NCBI RefSeq assembly: GCF_001202025.1
Contig: NZ_LGHS01000070.1
Coordinates: 1 to 64,000, forward strand
Direction of reading: 5' to 3'
Source: Pseudorhodobacter aquimaris
Lineage (GTDB): Bacteria > Pseudomonadota > Alphaproteobacteria > Rhodobacterales > Rhodobacteraceae
DNA length: 64,000 bases
Shown: positions 37,795-46,307 of the stretch, piece by piece
How the letters are laid out: each line of letters starts with the position of its first letter
Numbering within the stretch: position 1 is the stretch's first letter
Notes under the pieces: model-generated
The model's database searches: none
Seen by the model: only the letters and a program-made list of their open reading frames with translations
What the model was told of the DNA's origin: nothing
Position numbers and translations under genes: made by a program

Positions 37795-38634
37795 ATGAGC
37801 GCAAGTACACCCGTTCGCCCGACCCTTCCGGTCGATATTTTGGCCCGCAAAGGGGCCGATCCGCTGGTCTGTTTGACCGCCTATACCACCCCTGTGGCAC
37901 GGCTTGTGGATCTGCATTGCGATGTGGTTTTGGTGGGCGATAGCCTTGGCATGGTGCTTTACGGGCTGCCCTCCACGCTTGGCGTGACGATGGAGATGAT
38001 GATCGCACATGGTCAGGCGGTGATGCGAGGGATCAGCCATGCGATGCCGGTGATCGACATGCCTTTCGGCAGCTATGAAGAAGGCCCGCAGCAGGCCTTT
38101 CGCAACGCCAGCCGCCTGATGGCGGAAACTGGTGCCCCTGCGATCAAGCTGGAAGGCGGCATTCATATGCAGGAAACGATTGCATTTCTGACCGCGCGCG
38201 GCGTGCCGGTGATGGCGCATATCGGCCTGACGCCGCAGGCGGTGAACACGCTGGGCGGCTATAAGGTCGTGGGCCGTGATGATGAGGCCGCGCAAGTAAT
38301 GGCCGATGCCAAGGCGGTACAGGCGGCGGGGGCATTCTCGGTCGTGCTGGAGAAAACACCCCAAGGGCTGTCAGAGCGGATTACGCAGGCGTTGACCATT
38401 CCCACGATCGGCATCGGGGCGGGCGTCGGCTGTGACGGGCAGATTTTGGTGGTGGATGATATGCTGGGCCTGTTCACCGATTTCCAGCCCAAATTCGTGA
38501 AACGTTATGCGACACTGGGCCAGACCGCATCCGGGGCGATTGCCGATTATGCCGCCGAGGTGCGCGCCCGTGCCTTTCCGGGGCCAGAGCATGGCTTTGC
38601 CGATGTCTTGCCTGCAAAAGGTGCAAAGAAATGA
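37795..38634 (+). CDS. panB: 3-methyl-2-oxobutanoate hydroxymethyltransferase
   Basis: PanB adds a hydroxymethyl group from methylene-tetrahydrofolate to 2-ketoisovalerate, the first step to pantothenate. The 279-residue TIM barrel shows [25 protein letters not shown] (metal Asp), [13 protein letters not shown] and the catalytic Glu segment [15 protein letters not shown], ending with the typical [23 protein letters not shown] 37795 is used; the open frame runs seven codons further up. It overlaps panC by four bases (ATGA). Confidence 0.97.
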   Translation: MSASTPVRPTLPVDILARKGADPLVCLTAYTTPVARLVDLHCDVVLVGDSLGMVLYGLPSTLGVTMEMMIAHGQAVMRGISHAMPVIDMPFGSYEEGPQQAFRNASRLMAETGAPAIKLEGGIHMQETIAFLTARGVPVMAHIGLTPQAVNTLGGYKVVGRDDEAAQVMADAKAVQAAGAFSVVLEKTPQGLSERITQALTIPTIGIGAGVGCDGQILVVDDMLGLFTDFQPKFVKRYATLGQTASGAIADYAAEVRARAFPGPEHGFADVLPAKGAKK

Positions 38635-39473
38635 TGCCGCAAATTGTGCGGAATGTGTCGCAGTTGCGTGAGATTGTGGCGGGGTGGAAGGCTGATGGCG
38701 ATGCCGTTGGCGTGGTGCCGACCATGGGGGCCTTGCATGACGGGCATCTAAGCCTTGTGCGGGCGGCTAGGGGCGATTGCGCGCGGGTGATCGTGACGAT
38801 TTTCGTCAACCCCAAACAATTCAACGCCCCCGCTGATTTGCTGAAATATCCCCGCACCGAAGAGGCGGACGCCGCTTTGCTGGCCCCCTTGGGCGTGGAT
38901 GTGGTTTTTGCACCACCAATTGAGGAGGTCTATCCCTCCGGCTTTGCGACCACCGTTTCAGTTTCGGGGATTTCTGACCCTTTGGAAGGCGCGCATCGTC
39001 CTGGCCATTTCGACGGGGTGGCAACGGTCGTGGCCAAGCTTTTCGGGATGACGGCGGCGGATCGGGCCTATTTCGGGCAAAAGGACTGGCAGCAATTGCA
39101 GGTGGTGCAACGGCTGGTCGCGGATCTGAATTTGGCGGTCAAGATCACCGGATGCGAAACGATCCGTGAGGCCGACGGTTTGGCGATGTCCTCGCGCAAT
39201 GCACAGCTTTCAACCGACGCGCGGGCCTGTGCGCCGGCCTTGCACGCCGCCATGCAGCGGGCGGCGGCGGCCATTCGCGGCGGCGCGCCGGTGCCATTGG
39301 TTATGAAGGCCGCGCGGGCCGAGGTGCTGGACGCAGGCTTTGATGAGGTGGAATATATCGAGCTACGCTCTGCGCTGATGCTGGAGCGGGTTTCGCAGCT
39401 TGACGGGCCGGTGCGTATGTTGGCAGCAGCCATGATCGGCGGTGTACGCCTGATCGATAATATCGCGGTGTAA
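38631..39473 (+). CDS. panC: Pantothenate synthetase
   Basis: PanC joins pantoate and beta-alanine with ATP. The 280-residue protein has the nucleotidyltransferase motif [15 protein letters not shown] at about 26-40, [32 protein letters not shown] (KMSKS-like lysine region follows as MSSRNAQLS) and a normal dimerisation C-terminus. It overlaps panB by four bases, so both are co-translated. The pathway's other enzymes (panE, panD) are not in the window. Confidence 0.97.
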   Translation: MMPQIVRNVSQLREIVAGWKADGDAVGVVPTMGALHDGHLSLVRAARGDCARVIVTIFVNPKQFNAPADLLKYPRTEEADAALLAPLGVDVVFAPPIEEVYPSGFATTVSVSGISDPLEGAHRPGHFDGVATVVAKLFGMTAADRAYFGQKDWQQLQVVQRLVADLNLAVKITGCETIREADGLAMSSRNAQLSTDARACAPALHAAMQRAAAAIRGGAPVPLVMKAARAEVLDAGFDEVEYIELRSALMLERVSQLDGPVRMLAAAMIGGVRLIDNIAV

Positions 39474-39561
39474 CTGCTGTTGCTGCGCTTTTTTACCAGT
39501 GGGGCTGGAATCGACCGGGCCTTCCGCCCATATTTTATGAGTATTCACATCGGAGGCCTAT

Positions 39562-40614
39562 ATGGCAGATTTCGACAGCAAGATCCGCGAAAGCCAAGAT
39601 CAGGTGGCAAAGGTGCAGAGCAAGATCTCTGCGATTACCAGCCAGATCGAGGCGGGCGACACCGCTATTGATGTGGAAACCGCCACGCTGGAGGATGTCC
39701 ACCAGCACACCGATTTGATGAATGCCAATATCGCCGATCTGATCATGGGGCTGGATGATGTTACGGCGGGGTTCAGCCGTGATTTCGACGAGATGCGCAA
39801 CAAAACCGGGATGGAAAGCTTCATCGGGATTTTCTCTAATGCAAAATCGGAATCGATGCGGCAGGAACGGATGCGCAACGCCTCTATCGATGACAAGCTG
39901 CAGGATCTGATTGCGAAATCCGACATTATCGTCAAGCTGTTGCAGGGTCAGCTGGATATGCTGAATGCCCAGAAGGCCAGTGTGGAGGCCAATCTGACCG
40001 GCACGCTGACGGACCGCGAGGCGACCGTGGCCAGCCTTGAAACCCTGCGCGCCGAGATCATGGGGATGGACCCACAGATCATCGCCCTGGAGGGCAAGAT
40101 CAGTGTCGAACAGGATGCCGCCAAACGCACCAAACTGGAAAGTGAGCTGGCCGCGCTCAATACCCGCTATAACGCGCTGGTGCAGCAAGAGCAGGTCGAT
40201 CTGGCGAAATCCCAGACGCTGGAGCGTTATATCGAAAAGGGCAAAACCTGGATGGACAGCCTGCAAAATCAGGCGGCGACCCAGATGGTTCTGATCAACA
40301 AGCTGCAAACCGATACCAAACAGCGGGTGGTGCTTTATGATGCGCTGACCTCCAGCCTCAAGACCGCGCAGCAGCAGGATGTGGCGCATCGCATCAATGA
40401 AATTGGCGTTAAAACCGATCAAGAGGCGCAAGCCGCTATGGCCGCCATTGGCACCGCCACCAACAACCGGATGGCCGATATGATGGAAGCGCACGGCGAC
40501 CATATGGTATTCGCCCGCAAGGTTCTGGAGGCGAAGGCCAAGGCGGATGAACGTTTTGCGCGGCGCTTTGCCTCTATTGTGGAAAAACACGACAAGAACC
40601 AATACGGCGGGTAA
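39562..40614 (+). CDS. Long coiled-coil protein, possibly TelA-like, first gene of an unknown cluster
   Basis: A 350-residue, almost wholly alpha-helical protein with no signal peptide or membrane segment. Heptad-like stretches run from 8 to 45, 120 to 230 and 280 to 340. The order of segments (a FIGIFSNAKSESMRQERM patch near 90, a long central coiled coil, then QMVLINKLQTDTKQRVVLYDALTSS) is like the toxic-anion-resistance protein TelA, but the likeness is weak and from memory. A strong GGAGG lies five to six bases before the ATG. The next gene begins one base after the stop, so they are coupled. Likely a scaffold for the AAA+ ATPase encoded two genes on (inference). Confidence 0.7.
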   Translation: MADFDSKIRESQDQVAKVQSKISAITSQIEAGDTAIDVETATLEDVHQHTDLMNANIADLIMGLDDVTAGFSRDFDEMRNKTGMESFIGIFSNAKSESMRQERMRNASIDDKLQDLIAKSDIIVKLLQGQLDMLNAQKASVEANLTGTLTDREATVASLETLRAEIMGMDPQIIALEGKISVEQDAAKRTKLESELAALNTRYNALVQQEQVDLAKSQTLERYIEKGKTWMDSLQNQAATQMVLINKLQTDTKQRVVLYDALTSSLKTAQQQDVAHRINEIGVKTDQEAQAAMAAIGTATNNRMADMMEAHGDHMVFARKVLEAKAKADERFARRFASIVEKHDKNQYGG

Positions 40615-40615
40615 T

Positions 40616-41740
40616 GTGAACGGCTTAACCGACGATCACGAAGAGCTTTACGACGCGGCCATCATCCGGCGTTACTTCGACAAGTTTGACAAGATCACAG
40701 GCCATCTGGGCCGCGTCGCCGCCGAGTTGGAACGGGACGGCCAGCTTTCGCGTTTGGACGCGCGGGTGATCGGGGGGTATATCGGGCGGTTGAACCTGAC
40801 GTTTCAGGCCTTGGGCTATAAATACCTGATGACCGGGCGGGTTGACGGGCCTTTGCCGGGTCAGCTCACGTTTGATCGTCATGAAAGCGGCTTTCCGATT
40901 GCGCAGGAATTGCTGGTCATGGCCAATGACGCCCAGCAGGCCGAGCGGTACTTGTCGCAGCTGCCCTCTGAGGTGGAACTGAAAGATGAGATGATCCGCC
41001 AGATCGTCGGTGAACTGGTGATCCCGACACGGCTGCAATTCACCCTGTCGCAGCGGCTTTACTATGAAGCCCTGATGCAAGGGACACCGTTCTGGGCGCG
41101 CAATGATCCCGACGTGCAATGGTTGGGCGAGGATCGTGGCCGCCGTTCATGGCTGGTGCATTGGGCGGTTTACGACACGCAAACCAATCTGCCGGTGATT
41201 TATCTTTTAAATGTTGAGGATAGCGGCAAGACCTCTCTGCCGCGCGACGACCGGCGCTGGCCGCAGATGCAGGCGCATCTGATGGCGCAATCGGTGGACG
41301 GGCTCAAGCTGGTGACGATTGCCAAGGGGTTTGACACCGATTTCGACGATCTCCATCCCAAGCGGTTGCGGCGTATCCATCTGGGGCCGATGTATTCCAG
41401 CAGTTTCACGCTGCAATCGGGGCCGATTTCCGATGTTCTGGCGGCGGCGCGCCCCGAGGCGGGGCAGGATTGGGCGCTGGTCTGGACCATCGAGGATTTG
41501 CTGGCCGAACGTGAGGAAACCGTGAAAACGGGGTGGTTTTCCTCGGTTGAGCGGCAGGTTTTTGCCTCTGGCCCGTTTGGCGGGCCGGGGTTGGCAGATA
41601 TTGGCGCGACGGCGATGACGCGGATGCTGATCATGCCCGAACGCCCCTATCAGGCGCTGGCCGAAAAGCGCCCCGCGGGTTTTGCCGATGTGCGCAAATT
41701 CGTGGTCGGGGCCGGTGGTCGCATCATTGCGCAGCGGTAA
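40616..41740 (+). CDS. Conserved protein of unknown function, 374 aa
   Basis: A 374-residue soluble protein that I do not recognise. Helical N-terminal third (ELYDAAIIRRYFDKFDKI, LSRLDARVIGGYIGRLNL); the rest is mixed alpha/beta with striking conserved-looking text: LVIPTRLQFTLSQRLYYEAL, WLVHWAVYDTQTNLPVIYLL, RLRRIHLGPMYSSSFT, and a Gly-rich ATAMTRMLIMPERPYQ. The start is a GTG at 40616, one base after the upstream stop, which lies within TAATGTG. It sits between the coiled-coil gene and the AAA+ gene and is probably a dedicated partner of the ATPase, judged from gene order alone. Confidence 0.7.
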   Translation: MNGLTDDHEELYDAAIIRRYFDKFDKITGHLGRVAAELERDGQLSRLDARVIGGYIGRLNLTFQALGYKYLMTGRVDGPLPGQLTFDRHESGFPIAQELLVMANDAQQAERYLSQLPSEVELKDEMIRQIVGELVIPTRLQFTLSQRLYYEALMQGTPFWARNDPDVQWLGEDRGRRSWLVHWAVYDTQTNLPVIYLLNVEDSGKTSLPRDDRRWPQMQAHLMAQSVDGLKLVTIAKGFDTDFDDLHPKRLRRIHLGPMYSSSFTLQSGPISDVLAAARPEAGQDWALVWTIEDLLAEREETVKTGWFSSVERQVFASGPFGGPGLADIGATAMTRMLIMPERPYQALAEKRPAGFADVRKFVVGAGGRIIAQR

Positions 41741-41758
41741 TTGCAAGGGAATGCAGGA

Positions 41759-43693
41759 ATGACAACACGCGACACGATGGAGCTGCGCGAAGAGGATATC
41801 ACCGCGCATTACCCCGCCGCCACCGCGATGCTGACGGGGCTTGACCACACGCCGCGCATTGCCTCTGCGCGTGCCGAGGCACCGCGGGAAAGATCGCCGG
41901 GCGTGACGGTGGGCGCGCGCCGGTTCCGCTCTACCACGCCGGGGTTGGTGACGCGCCCGACCGCGCGGGCCGAGGGGGTGCGCCTGTTGGACCGGATGGC
42001 CCAGGATGATGACCCGCTGACCTCGCCGCTTCAGGCCACGGTCGCGCAGGGCTTGCGCCGCGCCTTGGCGATTGCGCTGGCGGTGGGGGGGGAATACGCG
42101 CGCCAAACCCCTTTGGCGGAACTGAAGAAGGCCAATCTCGAAGGCCGCCTCCCCACCCCTCGCAAGCTCGAATTTACCGAGCTGTTGGCGGCAGAGGCCT
42201 TGGCCGTCCTGTATAGTTTCGCCAATGCCACCGCCTTTTTGCTGGCGCCGCATGCCTCTGAGCATGTGGTGGACATCGGCGCGGCGGAGGAGTTGCTGAC
42301 CGATAACGCCCCCCTTGCCCTGCACGGCGCGATATGGGAACTGGATCAAAGCATAGCCGCCTACGCACAAGATGACGCAAGCCTTGTCGCCACGGTGCTT
42401 GCCTATGCCGAACAGCTGATGGCCAGCGTCGCCCTGCGCGGCCAAGACGCCCCCCGTATCGCGCCCTTTACCGCCGCGAGTTGGCGGGTAGAGGCCGACA
42501 ACCTGACAATCGCAGGGTTCAAACCGGCGCGGGCCGCGCGTGGCACCGCGCTGACGATGACCTTCAAAAAGCCCAATGAGGTCGTCGGCAACCATATCGC
42601 CAAGCATCAAGCCCTGCGTCTGGCCAAGATGCTGATGGCCTATGACTTTGACCGCAAGCTGAACCCTTTTGCCGAGATGGGCGGTTTTGTGTTCACCTTT
42701 ATGGGCGATGGCGCGCCGGGGACGGGGAAAACCACGCTGATCCAGATGATGGCGGGCTTGCTCAATGATTATTGCAAGGTGGCGGGGTATCCGTTCCGCT
42801 ATCAAAATTTCTCCATTGACCAGATCGACAGCTATCAGGGCAAATCGGGGCAGAACGCCAAGGCTTTTATCAGCAACATTCTGGACCCTGCGGTGATCGG
42901 TTTCGGCACCATTGACGACATCGACCAGATCGCGGGCAAACGCGGCAACAAGCAATCCTCGGCCGGGCAACAAGAGGTCACGGCCGTGTTCATGGAGGCT
43001 TTTGCCGGTGCCAATACGGTGGTGCGCGGCAATTGCACCTTTGGCATGTTCTCCAACTATCCCGAGAATGTCGATGATGCCCTGCGCCAACGCGCCGCCG
43101 CGCGCTTTTTGGTCGATGGGCCGCAAACGCGTGAGGATTACATCGATATTCTGGCCCTGTTGATGGGCAAGAACCACGATATCCCCTTGGGCGCCCATGA
43201 CCTTTTTGCCGCCCAAGAGATGACGCGCGCCGTTGCTGCCAGCTTTGAGGGCCACGCCCGCCCGCATGAAGAGGGCCTTTTGCGTATATGGGAGCGCATC
43301 ACCCGCGAAATTGGCCCGCTGGATACAATTGCCAAACTGGGCACCTATCTGAAGGCGATTCAGGTCGCCGATCCGCGCTTTACCGGCCGTGCGATCAAGA
43401 ATATCACCGATGCGGTGAAGGTGCGCGCGATGGATTTCGAGCTGCCGGATGAATGGATGGAGGCGCCGGATCTGTTCTTGTTTAAACCCTATGATGAAAA
43501 GCTGGCGATGATCCGGGATATGACCCGCAAGATCACGGTGGATATGGTGGTGCAGGAAATCAACCGCTATGCCGATAGCGAGTTCCGCTATGCCGATAAA
43601 TCCGATGAGGCGGCGATCACCAATATGGTCCGCGATTTCGCCCGACAGGAAGAGGCCAAACGGCGGTATCTGGCAGGAAAGGCGCAGTCATGA
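41759..43693 (+). CDS. AAA+ ATPase of unknown function
   Basis: A 644-residue ATPase. The N-terminal 290 residues are a mostly helical domain with no recognised motif. The AAA+ core follows: Walker A GAPGTGKTT with Lys324, Walker B GFGTIDDIDQ with Asp386/Asp387, a sensor-1-like TFGMFSNYPENVDDAL and an arginine-finger candidate in RQRAAARFLVDG. The layout (Walker B DD, then N near YPENVDDALRQR) recalls classic membrane-remodelling or proteasomal-type AAA proteins more than MoxR. AAGGG lies about nine bases before ATG 41759. The stop overlaps the next gene by four bases. It is the probable energy source of the 39.6-46.3 kb cluster. Confidence 0.85.
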   Translation: MTTRDTMELREEDITAHYPAATAMLTGLDHTPRIASARAEAPRERSPGVTVGARRFRSTTPGLVTRPTARAEGVRLLDRMAQDDDPLTSPLQATVAQGLRRALAIALAVGGEYARQTPLAELKKANLEGRLPTPRKLEFTELLAAEALAVLYSFANATAFLLAPHASEHVVDIGAAEELLTDNAPLALHGAIWELDQSIAAYAQDDASLVATVLAYAEQLMASVALRGQDAPRIAPFTAASWRVEADNLTIAGFKPARAARGTALTMTFKKPNEVVGNHIAKHQALRLAKMLMAYDFDRKLNPFAEMGGFVFTFMGDGAPGTGKTTLIQMMAGLLNDYCKVAGYPFRYQNFSIDQIDSYQGKSGQNAKAFISNILDPAVIGFGTIDDIDQIAGKRGNKQSSAGQQEVTAVFMEAFAGANTVVRGNCTFGMFSNYPENVDDALRQRAAARFLVDGPQTREDYIDILALLMGKNHDIPLGAHDLFAAQEMTRAVAASFEGHARPHEEGLLRIWERITREIGPLDTIAKLGTYLKAIQVADPRFTGRAIKNITDAVKVRAMDFELPDEWMEAPDLFLFKPYDEKLAMIRDMTRKITVDMVVQEINRYADSEFRYADKSDEAAITNMVRDFARQEEAKRRYLAGKAQS

Positions 43694-44010
43694 CCTTTGT
43701 GATCCTGTTCGCGGTTATCCTTGTCGCTTTTGCCTATATCTCATTTGTGATTGTCCCTTTGGTGACCCGCCCTGCGATGCTCTTTGACAAGGGGCCGATT
43801 CATGCGCGGATGATGGGACTGTTGCTCTGTGGGGCGTCTGCGGTTCTGGTAATGTTTGTGTTCAACCCCGATGAGATGGCAACGCTTCGCCCCCGGTTTT
43901 GGGAGGCGGCAGGGCTGGCGGGGTTCTCGGCCATCTTCTGGGTGCCGTGGTATCTTTATGCCTTTGGGCGTGCTGCTGCCAAGGTTAATGCCCTGAGGGA
44001 CAGCCAATGA
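43690..44010 (+). CDS. Small membrane protein, 106 aa
   Basis: A 106-residue protein with three predicted membrane helices at about 2-25, 40-58 and 70-92. There is no recognised domain. Start and stop both overlap neighbours by four bases (ATGA), showing tight translational coupling to the AAA+ ATPase and to the 449-residue protein. It may anchor the ATPase complex at the inner membrane, which is inference. Confidence 0.8.
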   Translation: MTFVILFAVILVAFAYISFVIVPLVTRPAMLFDKGPIHARMMGLLLCGASAVLVMFVFNPDEMATLRPRFWEAAGLAGFSAIFWVPWYLYAFGRAAAKVNALRDSQ

Positions 44011-45356
44011 AGCGCCTGATCGAAAAGGGTTTGATGTTCGGCAATCTGGTAGAGGTGTCTTCTCCGGCGTTGATCGACCGTTATAACCGCGCGCTGGCGC
44101 ATCTGACGGGCAAGCGCACCGAGTTGACCGATTTCCACATCGACATTTCCGGCTTTAGCCCCGAGGTGGGCGAGGAGCTGGGCGATGACCGCTACCTCAA
44201 TCCCAATGGCTGTAACCGACAGTTCATCCTGCTAACAACGGCGCAGAAAACCTCACCCTTGCTGAATGTGACGTTCTCCACCTCTCGCGGGATCTTGCGG
44301 CAGTTTATCGAGGCCAATGAGGCGCAGCTCTTCGCTCTTACCGCCCGCGATGCCGTGGCGGGGGAATTGGCCAATAGCGTCTTTGAGGTTTCCACCCCCG
44401 ACCGCCTTTTGGACATGCGCCGCATCACCATTGAGGCCGATACAATCGGTGGCCATGTCGCGGATGCGGCCAGGCTGGGGCAGATGATCGACCGTTTCCG
44501 CAAAGAGCCTGCGGGTTGGCGCGATGACGTGTTGATCGCCGAGATGATCGGCATGGCGAAAAAGACCGGCGATGTGACGCGGGTTCCGATTGCGCTGCCC
44601 AAGATGAGATTCGAGCAAGCGAATTTCTGGACCTCGCATTTCGGCGGGCTTTATGTGTTTCGCGATGTGAAACTGCCTGCGGTGATCTCGGTTGTGCCGC
44701 AAAGTGGGCTGGACGGTTTGGTGATGACCATTGCCGAGCGCAATCGCATTGCCGATTGGCTGGAACGCTGCGGGCTGGTGGAGCCTATCGTAAAGGCGCG
44801 GGGCATGGATAGCGCGGCGGTGCTGCGCCAGAAAATGGATTTCATTCTGGTGGATGCGGCGGATGCGCTGAACCTTGATCTGGGTCTTGCCACGCGCAAC
44901 GACCTGCGCAAGACCGCCCGTCAGCTTGGCGCGGCCCTACCGCAGGAGTTTCAGGGTCTCTCGCGGCTTTTGGCCTGGGTCGAGGGGGGCGGTGACTGGC
45001 CGCGCATCACGTCCGAGCATCCGGCCTATTTCTATACCCTGCGCGCGCGGCCCCATGCGGACCGTGATCTTGTGAATATGCTTTTGTCCCAGCTTGCGCC
45101 TTTGGATGTGCGGCAGATGTTCATCACCCATAAAGAGCTGTTCTATAGCAGCTATGCCACCTGGTCGGACCGCAAGCGCGGCTATATCGCGGATTTTCTG
45201 GAGCGGGAGTATATGGTGGATAAAGCCGGTGCCCGCCGCGCCCTTTTCGGGGCAGAACCGGCGATGGATGAGGCAGAGCGCGCCGCGCCCAAAGCCAAAT
45301 CCCGCAGAACGCATCTGGCAGGGCCTTGGGGCCCGGCCCGCAAAGGGAGACGATGA
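44007..45356 (+). CDS. Conserved protein of unknown function, 449 aa (possibly DUF6638)
   Basis: A 449-residue soluble protein starting MKRLIEKGLMFGNLVEV. I believe this family has been named DUF6638, from memory only. Marked segments are RQFILLTTAQKTSPLLNVTF, SRGILRQFIEANEAQLFALT, VFEVSTPDRLLDMRRITIE and, near the end, PLDVRQMFITHKELFYSSYA. The C-terminal 35 residues are basic and disordered-looking (KAKSRRTHLAGPWGPARKG), suggesting contact with membrane or nucleic acid. It overlaps the genes on both sides by four bases, so it is made together with the AAA+ ATPase and the two small membrane proteins. Confidence 0.75.
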   Translation: MKRLIEKGLMFGNLVEVSSPALIDRYNRALAHLTGKRTELTDFHIDISGFSPEVGEELGDDRYLNPNGCNRQFILLTTAQKTSPLLNVTFSTSRGILRQFIEANEAQLFALTARDAVAGELANSVFEVSTPDRLLDMRRITIEADTIGGHVADAARLGQMIDRFRKEPAGWRDDVLIAEMIGMAKKTGDVTRVPIALPKMRFEQANFWTSHFGGLYVFRDVKLPAVISVVPQSGLDGLVMTIAERNRIADWLERCGLVEPIVKARGMDSAAVLRQKMDFILVDAADALNLDLGLATRNDLRKTARQLGAALPQEFQGLSRLLAWVEGGGDWPRITSEHPAYFYTLRARPHADRDLVNMLLSQLAPLDVRQMFITHKELFYSSYATWSDRKRGYIADFLEREYMVDKAGARRALFGAEPAMDEAERAAPKAKSRRTHLAGPWGPARKGRR

Positions 45357-45619
45357 TGGGGTTTTTCCGGCTGGCCTTTTTTGGCTATATCGCCCTGACG
45401 GTGTTGTATTTTCTGCTCAGCATCTATTCCAGATCCACCCAGCGCGAAGAACTGGAAAAAGAATGGGATGCCGAGCAGGGCCCCGGAGAGCGGGAAGCCT
45501 ATATCGAGGCGGGCATGGCCGAATATGACAGGGGTTTGCGTAAGAAACTGATCTGGCTTGTCTATGTCCTTCCGACGCTGGCCGTGATAGCGGCCATTTA
45601 TCTATTGAATTTTGCCTGA
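45353..45619 (+). CDS. Small membrane protein, 88 aa
   Basis: An 88-residue protein with one N-terminal helix (LAFFGYIALTVLYFLLSIY), a charged middle (REELEKEWDAEQGPGEREAY) and one C-terminal helix (LIWLVYVLPTLAVIAAIYLL): a helical hairpin with a 45-residue loop. ATG 45353 overlaps the upstream stop by four bases and has GGGAGACG in front. Unknown function; member of the tight cluster beginning at 39562. Confidence 0.8.
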   Translation: MMGFFRLAFFGYIALTVLYFLLSIYSRSTQREELEKEWDAEQGPGEREAYIEAGMAEYDRGLRKKLIWLVYVLPTLAVIAAIYLLNFA

Positions 45620-45632
45620 AAGGGACCCGCCA

Positions 45633-46283
45633 ATGCGCTATGTAAAATGGACATTCCTTGCAATCATCGCGTTGCTATTGTTTTCCTTTTTCCACTACAC
45701 CCTGCCGCAGAGGGATATTGCGCGGGTGGTCGGCACGGAAAACCGCCGCATTGATTTCGGTGAGAATTCCTTTTTCTGGGCCAGCCCGGATGTGGGCAAT
45801 GCGGTCGATAAAAACCGTGATGTGTTCTTCATCCAGACCTTTCGCAGCAACGGAAAGCCGATGGTCTACCGCAATGAGGATACCGGCTGGGGCTGGCCGC
45901 CCTACTTCAAGCTGGACGGTTCCAACCTGCAGACCGAGGCACAGAATATGATCTCCAGCGCCGATAACCCGCGTTGGGTGGCGATCACGCATTACGGCTG
46001 GCGCAATGAATTCATGAGCATCTTTCCCAACGCCATCAGCATGCGTCCCGTTGAGGGGCCGGACGTCAAGGTTTTCCCGTGGTTCAACGTGATTTTCTTT
46101 ATCGTTCTGGCGGGTGTTTTGCTTTTGCTGTGGCGGATGTGGGCACAGTTTCGGGAACGTACCATTGACCCCACGCTGGAAAGTATCGGCGACACCTTTG
46201 ATGAGGTGGACGCCCGCGCCGACGGTCTTTGGGCGCGCTTCAAGGCATGGTTGGCAAGCTGGACGGGCAAGTCCGGCCGCTAA
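45633..46283 (+). CDS. DUF1523 family membrane protein
   Basis: A 216-residue protein matching my memory of DUF1523 (Pfam PF07509), a family of unknown function found mainly in Rhodobacterales. One N-terminal helix (WTFLAIIALLLFSFF), a presumably periplasmic domain with HYTLPQRDIARVVGTENRR and TGWGWPPYFKLDGSNLQTEA, then a second helix (VIFFIVLAGVLLLLWRMW) and a charged cytoplasmic tail. AAAGGGA lies eight to nine bases before ATG 45633. It is 13 bp from the previous gene and is the last closely packed member of the cluster; the DUF2339 gene follows 24 bp later. Confidence 0.85.
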   Translation: MRYVKWTFLAIIALLLFSFFHYTLPQRDIARVVGTENRRIDFGENSFFWASPDVGNAVDKNRDVFFIQTFRSNGKPMVYRNEDTGWGWPPYFKLDGSNLQTEAQNMISSADNPRWVAITHYGWRNEFMSIFPNAISMRPVEGPDVKVFPWFNVIFFIVLAGVLLLLWRMWAQFRERTIDPTLESIGDTFDEVDARADGLWARFKAWLASWTGKSGR

Positions 46284-46307
46284 TGCACGGCGGTACGGGG
46301 ATACGTT

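Noticed and set aside
41207-43267. 686-codon open frame on the minus strand
   Set aside because: Antisense of the AAA+ ATPase and its upstream neighbour.
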